A stretch of 64,000 nt of DNA from CAWCQC01 sp963819905 (GTDB taxonomy: Bacteria > Actinomycetota > Thermoleophilia > Gaiellales > Gaiellaceae), in assembly GCA_963819905.1 (NCBI GenBank), contig CAWFXP010000009.1, positions 744,001-808,000 on the forward strand, in the 5' to 3' direction. A program made the translations under genes and the position numbers. Of the stretch, positions 39,300-48,559 are shown one piece after another (position 1 is the first letter of the stretch; each line of letters begins with the position of its first letter). The notes under the pieces were generated by a model, which was not told the origin of the DNA, searched no databases, and was given only the letters and a program-made list of their open reading frames with translations.

Positions 39300-39930
39300 C
39301 CGGGCTTGCGGGCGACGACGCTCGCGTAGCTCACGTACGCGAACCAGGTGTCCGCCGCGACCCGCCGGCGCGGCTCCGCCTTGAGGGCGGCTGCAGTCTC
39401 CTCTCCGATCTGCCCGGCTCACACAGCGTGTCCGCCCCCCGGTCGACGACGGTGAGCATGTAGGTCGGCTGCGGCGCCTCGAGGAGGCCGCGACTGCGAA
39501 AGCTCAGGAGCTCGAGGCCTGCGGCACGGACGAGGCGCGGCAGCCGGCGCATCACCCAGCGGTCTGTGACGGTGGTCCTCATGTGTCGACACAGGCCTGG
39601 AGCGGATCGTCGTCGGAGAGCGCCACCGTCATCGTCGCGTAGTCGCCGTCGAACACGGCGAGCGGTGCGTGCGCTCGGAGGACGCGAGCCGCCTCTGCGA
39701 TCGACGGCTCGGGCTCCGGCAGGTGGGACAGCACCGAGTCGAACACGACGGCGTCCGGTGCCGCAGCCCACCTCGAGCACCCGGGCGCTCCGGGGGAACG
39801 TCACTCCTTCGAGAAACGTCCGGCGCAGGGCCTGCTGGCGGGGATCGGCGGCCCGCGTCTCGAGGACCCCAGCAAGACGCTCCTGGGTGTCCGCGTCGAG
39901 CTGCTCGAACATCGTCCAGGCGTCCGGCAT
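39296..39930 (-). pseudogene. Decayed SAM-dependent methyltransferase
   Basis: Begins PDAWTMFEQLDADTQERLAGVLE and reaches motif I, ARVLEVGCGTG. The text then jumps directly, in another frame, to DAVVFDSVLSHLPEPEPSIAEAARVLRAHAPLAVFDGDYATMTVAL, which is motif IV and after. About 60 residues that normally carry SAM-binding motifs II-III are missing. Further frame changes near 39587 and 39415 are needed to read RTTVTDRWVMRRLPRLVRAAG and, at the end, WFAYVSYASVVARKPG. The missing core cannot be a simple indel error, so this copy is probably non-functional or the assembly has a local deletion. Confidence 0.7.
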
Positions 39931-39970
39931 GAGCCAGAATGTCCGACAGAGCCGGGCGCAGCTCCCGCAG

Positions 39971-40819
39971 CTAGCCGGCGGCGGCGAGCAGGTACACGCT
40001 GGCGAGCCCGGCCCAGTCGCCGTAGGGCGCGAGCAGCTCGGCCGTGTCCTCGGACGTCGCCGGCCGCCCCAGCAGACGGGTACACAGCTTGATCAGGCCC
40101 AGGTCGCCGACGAGACCGTGCTCGTACCGCCCGAGGCCGTAGAGACAGATGACGCCGGCCGACCACGGGCCGAGCGTGCGCTCCTCGACGATCCGCCGCA
40201 CGGCGACTCCCGTGTCGACGCCGCGGAGCTTCTCGATGTCGAAGCCACGCGAGATCCGGACGAGCGCCGAGGCCTTGCGGGCGACGAGCCCGTGCCGGCA
40301 GAGCTCGGCCGGAGCCCGCGGCGCGAAGGCGGTGCGGGTCGGCGGCAGGTGGAAGCCTGCGTGCACGGGCGCCGCCAGCCGGAGCAGGCGCGCCTCGATC
40401 CGGCGCGCCTCGCGCGAGCTGATCAGCTGGCCGCAGAGCGCCTTCACGAGGGAGTGCGTGACCGTGCCGGTGCGAAGCGGACGAAGGCCGCGCCGCCAGA
40501 CCGTCGTTCGCCCGATCAGGCGGTCGTCTCGAAACCGGCGCAGGAACTCGGTGTGGTCGTCGTCGGTGGCGAGAACGAACCGAAGCGTCTCGAGCGCCGC
40601 CTCGGGCCTCCGGCTCTCGAGCCGAACCTCGAGGCGCCCGTCGGGACGCTGCCACACGCACGCGAGAGCCGGCTCGCCGCCCGCCTCGAAGACGGTCGTC
40701 AGAAGGCCGTCTCGGAAGGCCCGCGTGCGATCCCCGGCATGTCGCGCGCACTCGGCGAGCCGGTAGGGACCGCGCGGACGCAGGGTGGTCTCGACGGCCA
40801 CCGGCCAACGGTACTCCAC
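39971..40819 (-). CDS. DNA-3-methyladenine glycosylase 2 (AlkA-like, HhH-GPD)
   Basis: 282 residues from GTG at 40819 (GTG at 40801 also possible). The N-terminal beta domain (LRPRGPYRLAECARHAG, PALACVWQRPDGRLEV) is followed by the HhH-GPD helical domain: LVKALCGQLISSREARRIEARL, the hairpin GPWSAGVICLYGLGR and the catalytic Asp in LVGDLGLIKL. It excises alkylated bases from DNA. Its 5' end overlaps the inverted repeat that lies in front of clpC, so the two divergent genes may share control. Confidence 0.85.
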   Translation of the reverse strand: MEYRWPVAVETTLRPRGPYRLAECARHAGDRTRAFRDGLLTTVFEAGGEPALACVWQRPDGRLEVRLESRRPEAALETLRFVLATDDDHTEFLRRFRDDRLIGRTTVWRRGLRPLRTGTVTHSLVKALCGQLISSREARRIEARLLRLAAPVHAGFHLPPTRTAFAPRAPAELCRHGLVARKASALVRISRGFDIEKLRGVDTGVAVRRIVEERTLGPWSAGVICLYGLGRYEHGLVGDLGLIKLCTRLLGRPATSEDTAELLAPYGDWAGLASVYLLAAAG

Positions 40820-40849
40820 CCTTCGGACCCGATCCGTCCTCCGAAGGGT
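40818..40849. promoter_or_regulatory. 10-bp inverted repeat between alkA-like gene and clpC
   Basis: ACCCTTCGGA (40818-40827) and TCCGAAGGGT (40840-40849) are perfectly complementary with a 12-nt spacer, directly upstream of a TACCAT -10-like hexamer (40857-40862) of clpC. It does not match CIRCE, HAIR or CtsR consensus sites as I know them. Candidate operator for the stress gene. Confidence 0.5.
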
Positions 40850-40893
40850 CGTCCGCTACCATGGGACCGCGAAGCGAGGAAGGGGTTCCCGCG

Positions 40894-43407
40894 TTGTTTG
40901 AACGCTTCACCGAGAGAGCCCGGCAGGTCGTCGTTCTGGCGCAGGACGAGGCACGGGCGCTCAAGCACAACTACATCGGCACCGAGCACATCCTGCTCGG
41001 CCTGCTGCGCGAGGAGGAAGGGCTGGCCGCCCGGGTCCTCGAGAGCCTCGACATCACCGTCGAGGAGGTGCGGGCGCAGGTGGCCCGCATCGTCGGCCAG
41101 GGCGACGAGGTGACGACGGGCCAGATCCCGTTCACTCCGCGCGCGAAGAAGGTCCTCGAGCTGGCGCTGCGCGAGGCTCTCTCGCTCGGGCACAACTACA
41201 TCGGCACCGAGCACATCCTGCTCGGGCTCGTGCGCGAGAACGAGGGTGTGGCGGCCCGCATCCTGCTCGACTTCGACGCCGACGCCGAGAAGATCCGCAA
41301 CGAGATCATCCGCATGCTCTCCGGCCCTGGCCGGCGGGGCCAGTCCGGCTCCGGCGCCGCTCAGGGGGAGAAGGCGAAGAGCTCGAAGCTGCTCGACCAG
41401 TTCGGGCGCAACCTCACGAAGCTCGCCGCCGAGGGCAAGCTCGACCCGGTGGTCGGGCGTCAGACCGAGATCGAGCGCGTCATGCAGATCCTGTCGCGCC
41501 GCACGAAGAACAACCCCGTGCTGATCGGCGAGCCCGGCGTCGGCAAGACCGCCGTCGTCGAGGGCCTCGCCGCCCGGATCTCGTCGAACCAGGTGCCCGA
41601 GCTCCTGAAGGGCAAGCAGATCTACACGCTCGACCTGGCCGCCCTCGTCGCCGGCTCGAAGTACCGCGGCGAGTTCGAGGAGCGCCTGAAGAAGGTCATG
41701 AAGGAGATCACGCAGCGCGGCGACATCGTGCTGTTCATCGACGAGCTCCACAACCTGGTCGGTGCCGGCGCGGCCGAGGGCGCGATCGACGCGGCCTCGA
41801 TCCTGAAGCCGGCGCTCGCCCGCGGCGAGCTGCAGACGATCGGCGCGACCACGCTCGACGAGTACCGCAAGTACCTCGAGCGCGACGCGGCGCTCGAGCG
41901 GCGCTTCCAGCAGGTCCGCATAGACGAACCGTCGGTGGACGAGTCCGTCGAGATCCTGCGCGGGCTGCGCGACCGCTACGAGGCGCATCACCGGTGCACG
42001 ATCACGGACGACGCGCTCCGTGCGGCCGCCGTGCTCTCCGACCGCTACATCCAGGATCGCCATCTCCCGGACAAGGCGATCGACCTGATCGACGAGGCCG
42101 CCTCCCGCATGCGCATCAAGACGATGAGCGCGCCGCCGCAGTACCGCGAGCTCGAGGAGGAGATCGAGAAGGTTCGCGTCGAGAAGGAGGACGCGATCGA
42201 GGCCCAGGAGTTCGAGAAGGCCGCGAACCTGCGAGACAAGGAGCGCAAGCTGACGCTCAAGAAGCGCGAGCTCGAGGAGAGCTTCCGCAACGAGGAGGGC
42301 GGCGTCCAGCCGGAGATCGGCGAGGAGGAGATCGCCGACATCGTCTCGATGTGGACCGGTATCCCCGTCTTCAAGCTGACGGAGGCCGAGTCGCAGAAGC
42401 TGATCCGCATGGAGGACGAGCTCCACAAGCGCGTCATCGGCCAGGACCTCGCGATCGTCGCGGTCTCGAAGGCGATCCGCCGTGCCCGCGCGGGCATCAA
42501 GGATCCCAAGCGCCCGACGGGCTCGTTCATCTTCCTCGGCCCGTCCGGCGTGGGGAAGACCGAGCTCGCGCGGACGCTCGCCGAGTTCCTGTTCGGCGAT
42601 GAGGACGCGATGATCCAGGTCGACATGTCCGAGTACATGGAGAAGCACTCCGTGTCCCGGCTGGTCGGCTCGCCGCCCGGCTACATCGGCTACGACGAGG
42701 GCGGCCAGCTCACCGAGGCGGTTCGCCGCAAGCCGTACTCCGTCGTGCTGCTCGACGAGATCGAGAAGGCGCACCCGGACGTCTTCAACATCCTTCTCCA
42801 GATCCTGGAGGACGGGAAGCTGACGGACGCCCAGGGACGCAAGGTCGACTTCCGCAACACGATCGTGATCATGACCTCGAACATCGGCGCGGCCACGATC
42901 TCGAAGAACCAGTCGCTCGGCTTCTCGATCGAGGACGAGTCGGGCCTCTCCTACGACGACATGAAGAACCGGATCATGGGCGAGCTGAAGAAGGTCTTCC
43001 GCCCGGAGCTCCTGAACCGCATCGACGAGGTGATCGTCTTCCACAAGCTCTCGAAGGACGAGATCAAGATCGTCGTCGAGCTCATGCTGCGGCGGCTGCG
43101 CGAGCAGATGGCCCAGCACGAGACCGCGATCGAGCTGACCGACGAGGCGAAGGAGCTGCTGGTCGAGAAGGGCTACGACCCGACGATGGGCGCCCGGCCG
43201 CTCCGCCGCGCGATCCAGCGCTTCATCGAGGACCCGTTGGCCGACTACGTCCTCGGCGCATCCCTCTCGCCGGGCTCGACGATCCGGGTCGACCGCCGCG
43301 AGGACGAGGACGAGATCTCGATCGAGCTGATCGAGGGCGACCGCGAGAAGGTCACGGTTCCCGCCGAGGGCCCGCCCTCGGACGAGGCCGACGCCGACGA
43401 CGACTGA
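40894..43407 (+). CDS. clpC: ATP-dependent Clp protease ATP-binding subunit ClpC
   Basis: 837 residues from TTG at 40894, chosen because the family starts MFERFTERAR and GAGGAAGGGG lies upstream; ATG 40861 is less likely. Two N-domain repeats each with HNYIGTEHILLGL; AAA1 Walker A GEPGVGKTAVVEG; a UVR segment (EKEDAIEAQEFEKAANLRDKER); AAA2 GPSGVGKTELARTLAEFLFG; terminal acidic tail. Unfoldase that feeds ClpP; essential in many actinobacteria. Confidence 0.96.
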   Translation: MFERFTERARQVVVLAQDEARALKHNYIGTEHILLGLLREEEGLAARVLESLDITVEEVRAQVARIVGQGDEVTTGQIPFTPRAKKVLELALREALSLGHNYIGTEHILLGLVRENEGVAARILLDFDADAEKIRNEIIRMLSGPGRRGQSGSGAAQGEKAKSSKLLDQFGRNLTKLAAEGKLDPVVGRQTEIERVMQILSRRTKNNPVLIGEPGVGKTAVVEGLAARISSNQVPELLKGKQIYTLDLAALVAGSKYRGEFEERLKKVMKEITQRGDIVLFIDELHNLVGAGAAEGAIDAASILKPALARGELQTIGATTLDEYRKYLERDAALERRFQQVRIDEPSVDESVEILRGLRDRYEAHHRCTITDDALRAAAVLSDRYIQDRHLPDKAIDLIDEAASRMRIKTMSAPPQYRELEEEIEKVRVEKEDAIEAQEFEKAANLRDKERKLTLKKRELEESFRNEEGGVQPEIGEEEIADIVSMWTGIPVFKLTEAESQKLIRMEDELHKRVIGQDLAIVAVSKAIRRARAGIKDPKRPTGSFIFLGPSGVGKTELARTLAEFLFGDEDAMIQVDMSEYMEKHSVSRLVGSPPGYIGYDEGGQLTEAVRRKPYSVVLLDEIEKAHPDVFNILLQILEDGKLTDAQGRKVDFRNTIVIMTSNIGAATISKNQSLGFSIEDESGLSYDDMKNRIMGELKKVFRPELLNRIDEVIVFHKLSKDEIKIVVELMLRRLREQMAQHETAIELTDEAKELLVEKGYDPTMGARPLRRAIQRFIEDPLADYVLGASLSPGSTIRVDRREDEDEISIELIEGDREKVTVPAEGPPSDEADADDD

Positions 43408-43860
43408 TCAGCCGCCCGACTCGACGAGCTGCTTCATCCGCTCGAGGTTCCCGCGCCAGGCTTCCTCGGCGCCGCGGTCCGCGAGGCCCGCGACGAGACG
43501 CATCACGCCGCGGTAGTCGGTTCTGAGCGTGGCCCGGACACGGGTCCCTCCCTCGACCGGCTCGAGCTCGTAGCCGCCGCTGGGACGCATGGTGTTGAAG
43601 GGCGCGACCGTGCGCATCCGGTCGCCCTCCCAGGCCAGTCGGCGGTACGGCTCGACCGTGGTCCACCGCCAGGTCGATTTCGCGGGCGAGCGAGCGAGGA
43701 CGTAGCGGTAGGTCGTCCCGGTGCCGACGGGGCCGCGAGGGACCTGCTCGACCTCCGCGAAGTCGGGCATCCAGCGGGGAAGCTGCTCGCCGTCCGCAAG
43801 GAAGCGGAAGACCTCCTCGGGCGGCCGCTCGACGATGATCTCGGCGGTGGTCGCCGGCAC
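43408..43860 (-). CDS. SRPBCC (START/Bet v1-like) family protein
   Basis: 150 residues from GTG at 43860 with GAAGGAGAGGC upstream. TTAEIIVERPPEEVFRFLADGEQLPRWMPDFAEVEQV is the standard opening of the SRPBCC/polyketide cyclase-like fold; RLAWEGDRMRTVAPFN and YELEPVEGGTRVRATL continue the beta-sheet. It binds an unknown hydrophobic ligand. It abuts clpC convergently without a gap and is divergent from radA. Confidence 0.8.
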   Translation of the reverse strand: MPATTAEIIVERPPEEVFRFLADGEQLPRWMPDFAEVEQVPRGPVGTGTTYRYVLARSPAKSTWRWTTVEPYRRLAWEGDRMRTVAPFNTMRPSGGYELEPVEGGTRVRATLRTDYRGVMRLVAGLADRGAEEAWRGNLERMKQLVESGG

Positions 43861-43930
43861 GCCTCTCCTTCGGTCGTCGTTCGTGCGTCTATCGTCACAC
43901 GCCGGCGGCCGGCCCGTCGGGACCGCTCCA

Positions 43931-43936
43931 TAGACT
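43931..43936 (+). promoter_or_regulatory. -10 hexamer TAGACT of the radA operon
   Basis: TAGACT ends 6 nt before the radA GTG at 43943. Confidence 0.45.
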
Positions 43937-43942
43937 GGCAAC

Positions 43943-45300
43943 GTGGCGAAGGCGGTCGTCCAGCACGTGTGCGCCGGAGTGCGGCTACGCGACCGGGAAG
44001 TGGCTCGGGCGTTGCCCCGGCTGCGGCGCGTGGGGATCGCTTCTCGAGGAGCGCACCGAGGAGCGGCGCGGCGCGACCGCGGCCGCCGTCGCGCAGCCCC
44101 TCGTTCGACTCGACGAGGTCGAGGCGACCGAGGCCGACCGGCTTCCGACCGGCGTTCCCGAGCTCGATCGGGTGCTGGGAGGCGGACTCGTCCCTGCCTC
44201 GCTCGTCCTCGTCAGCGGCGACCCGGGGATCGGGAAGTCGACGCTGCTGCTCATGGCGCTGCGCGCGATGAGCAGCGCGGGGAAGGTCGCGCTCGTCACA
44301 GGCGAGGAGTCGGCGGCCCAGGTGAAGCTCCGCGCCGACCGGCTCGGCGGCGCCGGCGGGATCGAGATCCTGGCCGAGACGAATCTCGACCTCGTCTGCG
44401 CGACGCATCGAGCGCGAGCGGCCGAACGTCTGCGTGATCGACTCGATCCAGACGCTCTACGCGCCGGACATCGGCTCTGCTCCCGGCTCCGTGGCGCAGG
44501 TTCGCGAAGCGACCGGCCGCCTCCTGCGGGTCGCCAAGGAGGAGGGAGTGGCCGTCTTCCTCGTCGGTCACGTCACGAAGGACGGCGCCGTCGCCGGGCC
44601 GCGCGTCCTCGAGCACCTGGTCGACTGCGTCCTCCAGTTCGAGGGCGACCGCTATCGCGAGCATCGCATCCTGCGCGCAACCAAGAACCGGTTCGGCTCG
44701 ACGAACGAGCTCGGCGTCTTCGAGATGACCTCGGACGGGCTCGTCGGGATCGCCGATCCGTCCGAGGTCTTCGGACACGGCGAAGCCGACCAGGCTGGAT
44801 CCGTGGTCACCTGTTCGCTCGAGGGGACGCGGCCGCTGCTGCTCGAGATCCAGGCGCTCGTTGCTCCGACCGACCTCGCGATGCCGCGGCGGGTTGGGAC
44901 GGGCGTCGACCCGAAGCGCCTCGCGATGATCGTCGCCGTGCTCGGCCGGCACGCCGGGATCCCCCTCGGCCAGGCCGACGTCTTCGTCAACGTCGCGGGC
45001 GGCGTGCGCATCGACGAGCCGGGCGCGGATCTCGGCATCGCCCTTGCGATCGCGTCCGCTGCCCGGAACGCCTCCGTGCGGCCCGGCCTCGCCTGCTTCG
45101 GCGAGATCGGCCTGACCGGCAGGCTCCGAACCGCCTCGCAGGCCGACCGGCGGCTCGGCGAGTGCGCCAAGCTCGGGCTCGCCGAGGTCGTCGCGCCGGA
45201 CGGAGCCCCGACTCATGGCAAACTTCGCGTCACCACGGCCGGCACCCTCAGGCAGGCGGTCGACCTGGCTCTCGATGCGAACCGATCCGCGGACGGATAG
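43943..45300 (+). CDS. radA: DNA repair protein RadA, two frameshifts
   Basis: Read across three frames: VAKAVVQHVCA, then (extra base near 43976) ECGYATGKWLGRCPGCGAWG, the C4 zinc finger. Next come LPTGVPELDRVLGGGLVPASLVLVSGDPGIGKSTLLLMAL, Walker A, and then (extra base near 44407) IERERPNVCVIDSIQTLYA, the RadA KNRFG motif in RATKNRFGSTNELGVFEM, and a Lon-like C-terminal domain. It is a branch-migration helicase for recombination. All motifs are intact, so errors in the sequence are more likely than decay. It overlaps disA by 26 bp, the usual radA-disA order. Confidence 0.9.
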
Positions 45301-46354
45301 GCAGCTTCTCCAGGCCCTCAAGCAGGTCGCGCCCGGCACTGCTCTTCGCTCGGGCATCGACGACATCATCCGGGCCCGTCACGGCGCCCTGCTCGTCATC
45401 GGCGAGCCGTCGAGCCTCGCGTTTCTGTTCTCGGGCGGCATGCGGCTCGATCTGCCCTTCACCTCTCAGCACCTGTACGAGCTCGCGAAGATGGACGGCG
45501 CGATCATCGTCAACACGCCGATCTCGCGGCTCGTCTACGCGAACGTCCAGCTGATGCCGGACCCGAACATCCCGTCCTCGGAGACGGGCACGCGGCACCG
45601 GACGGCCGAGCGGGTGGCGAAGCAGACCGAGGCGCTGGTCGTCTCGATCTCCCAGCAGCGCGAGACGGTGACCGTGTTCGTCGGCGATCTTCGCTACCAG
45701 CTCGGTGAGATCTCGGACGTCCTCGCGAGGACGAACCAGGCGCTCGGCACGCTCGAGACGTACCGGCAACGGCTCGACCAGGGGCTCACGAGGCTCACCG
45801 CGCTCGAGTTCCAGGGAGCGGTCACGCTCGACGACGTCCTCGTGGTCATCCAGCGCGCCGAGATGACGACCCGGATGGCCGAGGAGATCGAGCGCAACTG
45901 CATCGAGCTCGGCGAGGAGGGCCGCCTGATCAGGATGCAGCTCGACGAGCTGATGGAGCACGTCCCGCGCGAGAAGGCCGCGCTCGTCTTCGACTACGAG
46001 GCGGATCCCGGCCAGGCGCCGGCCATCCTCGAGCAGCTCTCGGAGCTCTCCCACCAGCGCCTGCTCGATCTCGAGGAGCTGACGGCGCTCCTCGGCCACG
46101 AGCGGGCGATCAACCCGCTCGACCTGACGCTCCCGCCGCGCGGCTACCGCGTTCTCTCACAGCTTCCACGCATCCCGGACGGCGTCATCCGCCACGTGGT
46201 GCGGGACTTCGGGACGCTCGACGCGATCATCCGCGCGAGCCACCGCGACCTCGAGGCGGTCGACGGCGTCGGCGCGGTTCGCGCCCGCGACATCCGGGAG
46301 GGGCTGAGGCGCCTCCAGGAGCACAATCTCGTCGACCGCTACCTCCAGCTCTAG
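45275..46354 (+). CDS. disA: DNA integrity scanning diadenylate cyclase DisA
   Basis: 359 residues from ATG at 45275. DAC domain with KMDGAIIVN (DGA at 74-76) and GTRHRTAERVAKQT (RHR at 107-109), the two catalytic motifs for c-di-AMP synthesis. A long coiled-coil spine follows, and a C-terminal HhH domain (FGTLDAIIRASHRDLEAVDGVGAVRARDIREGL) binds branched DNA. It makes c-di-AMP and is inhibited by RadA and DNA damage structures in other bacteria, matching its neighbour. Confidence 0.96.
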   Translation: MRTDPRTDRQLLQALKQVAPGTALRSGIDDIIRARHGALLVIGEPSSLAFLFSGGMRLDLPFTSQHLYELAKMDGAIIVNTPISRLVYANVQLMPDPNIPSSETGTRHRTAERVAKQTEALVVSISQQRETVTVFVGDLRYQLGEISDVLARTNQALGTLETYRQRLDQGLTRLTALEFQGAVTLDDVLVVIQRAEMTTRMAEEIERNCIELGEEGRLIRMQLDELMEHVPREKAALVFDYEADPGQAPAILEQLSELSHQRLLDLEELTALLGHERAINPLDLTLPPRGYRVLSQLPRIPDGVIRHVVRDFGTLDAIIRASHRDLEAVDGVGAVRARDIREGLRRLQEHNLVDRYLQL

Positions 46355-46428
46355 GCATCGAACAGGCACACCGCTCCTCGGCCTTTCCCCACAGACCCCC
46401 CGCAAACGGGGTGAAAATCCCTGGAAAG

Positions 46429-46458
46429 TTGCATGTTTTGTGCACTTCCCGGTAGAAT
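46429..46458 (+). promoter_or_regulatory. Promoter of carD
   Basis: TTGCAT (46429-46434), an 18-nt spacer and TAGAAT (46453-46458). The predicted transcript start is near 46465, leaving a ~53-nt leader that contains a terminator-like hairpin. The gap 46355-46517 also holds a small CCCCG-CAAA-CGGGG hairpin (46398-46411) after disA. Confidence 0.6.
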
Positions 46459-46470
46459 GACGCTTTCCGC

Positions 46471-46494
46471 AGGAACCTTCGCGGTTCTTTTTTT
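46471..46494 (+). terminator. Terminator-like hairpin in the carD leader
   Basis: GAACC (46473-46477), loop TTCGC, GGTTC (46483-46487), then seven T residues. It is the most canonical intrinsic terminator in the window, yet it lies between the carD promoter and the carD start (46518). It may end disA read-through, or act as an attenuator. Confidence 0.65.
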
Positions 46495-46517
46495 GGTCTT
46501 CACAGGGAGGGGCAAGG

Positions 46518-47021
46518 GTGTTCGACGTCGGCGACAAGGTCGTGTATCCCCACCATGGAGCAGGCACCGTGGTTCGGAAGGAAGTGAAGGTCGTCCTGCA
46601 GCAGGAACGTGAGTACCTGACCATCCAGATCCTTCACAACGACATGGTCGTCAACGTGCCGACCGAGAACGCGGAGCGCGTCGGCCTGCGCAAGGTGATC
46701 GACGAGCGCATGGTCGAGCAAGTGCTCGAGGTGCTGATCGGAAACGGCACGACGATGCCGAAGAACTGGAACCGCCGCTTCAAGTACAACCGCGACAAGA
46801 TGAAGACCGGCGACATCTTCGAGCTGGCCGAGGTCGTCCGGAATCTCTCGCTGCGCGAGCAGGAGAAGGGTCTCTCGACCGGCGAGAAGCAGATGTTCGT
46901 CAAGGCGAAGAAGATCCTCGCCTCGGAGCTCATGTACGCGAAGGACATGGACGAGGACGAGACCGCCGAGTGGCTCGACGAGGTGCTTCTCCGCGTCGCC
47001 GACGAGGCCGCGGTCGCCTGA
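46518..47021 (+). CDS. carD: CarD-family transcriptional regulator
   Basis: 167 residues from GTG, with GGGAGG upstream. The N-terminal RNA-polymerase-interacting Tudor-like domain reads FDVGDKVVYPHHGAGTVVRKE and LTIQILHNDMVVNVP. The C-terminal helical domain has TMPKNWNRRFKYNRDKMKTGD with the conserved tryptophan that wedges into the promoter bubble. It binds the RNA polymerase beta subunit and stabilises open complexes, chiefly at rRNA and housekeeping promoters. Followed by ispD, as in mycobacteria. Confidence 0.96.
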   Translation: MFDVGDKVVYPHHGAGTVVRKEVKVVLQQEREYLTIQILHNDMVVNVPTENAERVGLRKVIDERMVEQVLEVLIGNGTTMPKNWNRRFKYNRDKMKTGDIFELAEVVRNLSLREQEKGLSTGEKQMFVKAKKILASELMYAKDMDEDETAEWLDEVLLRVADEAAVA

Positions 47022-47044
47022 CGACCCAGGGGGCTCCGCGCCCC

Positions 47045-47728
47045 GTGAGCGGCGTCTGGGCGGTGCTCGTCGCGGCCGGCCGCGGCGAGCGGCTCGGCGG
47101 CGGGCAACCGAAGGCCTTCGCCCCGCTCGGCGGCCGGCCGCTTCTCGCGGAGAGCCTCGGGCGTCTCGAGGCTTCGACCTACATCGACGCGATCGTCGTC
47201 GTGGCGCCCGCCGACTGGGAGGAGCCGGCCATCCTGCTCGCCGAGGAGATCGGTGCGGGAAAGGTGGCGAGCTGCGTCACAGGTGGCTCCACCCGCGCCG
47301 GCTCCGTTCGCTGCGGCGTCGCGGAGGTTCCGGACGAGGCCGACGTGATCGTCGTCCACGACGCGGCGCGCCCGCTCGTCTCGGACGAGGTGATCGAGCG
47401 CGTTCTCGTGCCGCTCGGCGAGGGATGGGACGGCGCCGTGCCGGGGATCCCGGTCGCCGACACCGTCAAGCGTGCGCCGAACGGCACGGTGACAGAGACG
47501 GTCGAGCGGGCCGGACTCTTCACGGTCCAGACGCCGCAGGCGTTCCTGGCCACGGCGTTCCGGCAGGCTCTGGCCGGCTCGACCGAGGCGGCCACCGACT
47601 GCGCGGCGTACGTCGAAGCCGCCGGCGGCAGGGTGAGGGTCGTCGAGGGCGATCCCCGGCTCGTGAAGGTCACGACGTCGGCCGACTTGGCCGCCGTCGA
47701 ACAGCTGATCGGCAGTGCAGGAGCGTGA
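47045..47728 (+). CDS. ispD: 2-C-methyl-D-erythritol 4-phosphate cytidylyltransferase
   Basis: 227 residues from GTG. CTP-binding motif VLVAAGRGERLGGGQPKAFAPLGGRPL, then TGGSTRAGSVRCGV, VVHDAARPLV, VPGIPVADTVKR and FTVQTPQAF. Third step of the non-mevalonate isoprenoid pathway. It overlaps the next start (GTGA) so the PHP gene is translationally coupled. ispF follows one gene later. Confidence 0.95.
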   Translation: MSGVWAVLVAAGRGERLGGGQPKAFAPLGGRPLLAESLGRLEASTYIDAIVVVAPADWEEPAILLAEEIGAGKVASCVTGGSTRAGSVRCGVAEVPDEADVIVVHDAARPLVSDEVIERVLVPLGEGWDGAVPGIPVADTVKRAPNGTVTETVERAGLFTVQTPQAFLATAFRQALAGSTEAATDCAAYVEAAGGRVRVVEGDPRLVKVTTSADLAAVEQLIGSAGA

Positions 47729-48559
47729 TCGTCGACTATCACATGCACCTCCGCCACCCGCGGGACGACCGCAGTCGGGAACCACTCGCCCACACCGTCG
47801 AGGCGGTGGAGCGGTTCGTCGAGACTGCCCGCGCGCGCGGCGTCGACGAGATCGGCTTCACCGAGCACGTCTACTACTTCCGGCAGACGCGCGAGCTGTG
47901 GACGCTCGCGTACCACCTGGACCGCTGCTCGTTCGACCTCGACGCCTACGTGGGAGTCGTGCTCGAGGCCAAGCGGCGGGGCCTGCCCGTCAAGCTCGGG
48001 CTCGAGATCGATCGCGTGCCCGGCCGTCAGGACGAGCTCGCCGAAGCGCTCGCGCCCTATCCCTGGGACTTTCTGCTCGGCTCGGTCCACGAGGTGCTGG
48101 ACGTGGCCGTCGACCAGCGGCCCGGGATCTGGGAACGGCTGTCGGTCGAAGAGGTCTGGCGTGGCTACGTCAGCCGCCGTGTCCGAGCTCGCGGCGAGCG
48201 GGCACGTCGACGTGATGTCCCACCCGGACCTTGCGAAGATCTACGGCCACGTGCCGGGTCAAGACGTGCTCTCCGAGCTGCACGAGCTGCTGGCGGCCGG
48301 GTTCGCCGAGGCCGGCGTCGCGGCGGAGGTGTCGACGGCGGGGCTTCGCAAGCCGATCCGCGAGATCTATCCCTCCGAGGATCTGCTGCGGGCATTCCAC
48401 CGGCACGGCGTGCCGATCACCATCGCCTCCGACGCCCACGAGCCGCGCTACGTCGGCGAGGACTACGGTCAGGCGCTCGAGCTCGTCCGGCGCGTCGGAT
48501 ACGAGACGGTGTCCGTGTTCGACGCCCGGAAACGCCATCAGGAGCCCATATCTCCATGA
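47725..48559 (+). CDS. PHP-family histidinol-phosphatase-like protein, frameshifted
   Basis: About 277 residues after repair. VDYHMHLRHPRDD, EIGFTEHVYYF, KLGLEIDRVPG and FLLGSVHEV in the first frame, then (extra base near 48172) VSELAASGHVDVMSHPDLAKIYG and ITIASDAHEPRYVGEDY. The histidines and aspartates of the trinuclear PHP site are all present. Histidinol-phosphate phosphatase (HisK/HisJ type) is the usual assignment; another phosphoester is possible. It lies between ispD and ispF; its stop overlaps the ispF ATG (ATGA). Confidence 0.82.

Noticed and set aside
40699..43119. An 806-residue minus-strand frame opposite clpC
   Set aside because: Antisense to a fully conserved ClpC; composition is Leu/Asp/Arg/Val repeats typical of reverse reading of GC-rich genes.
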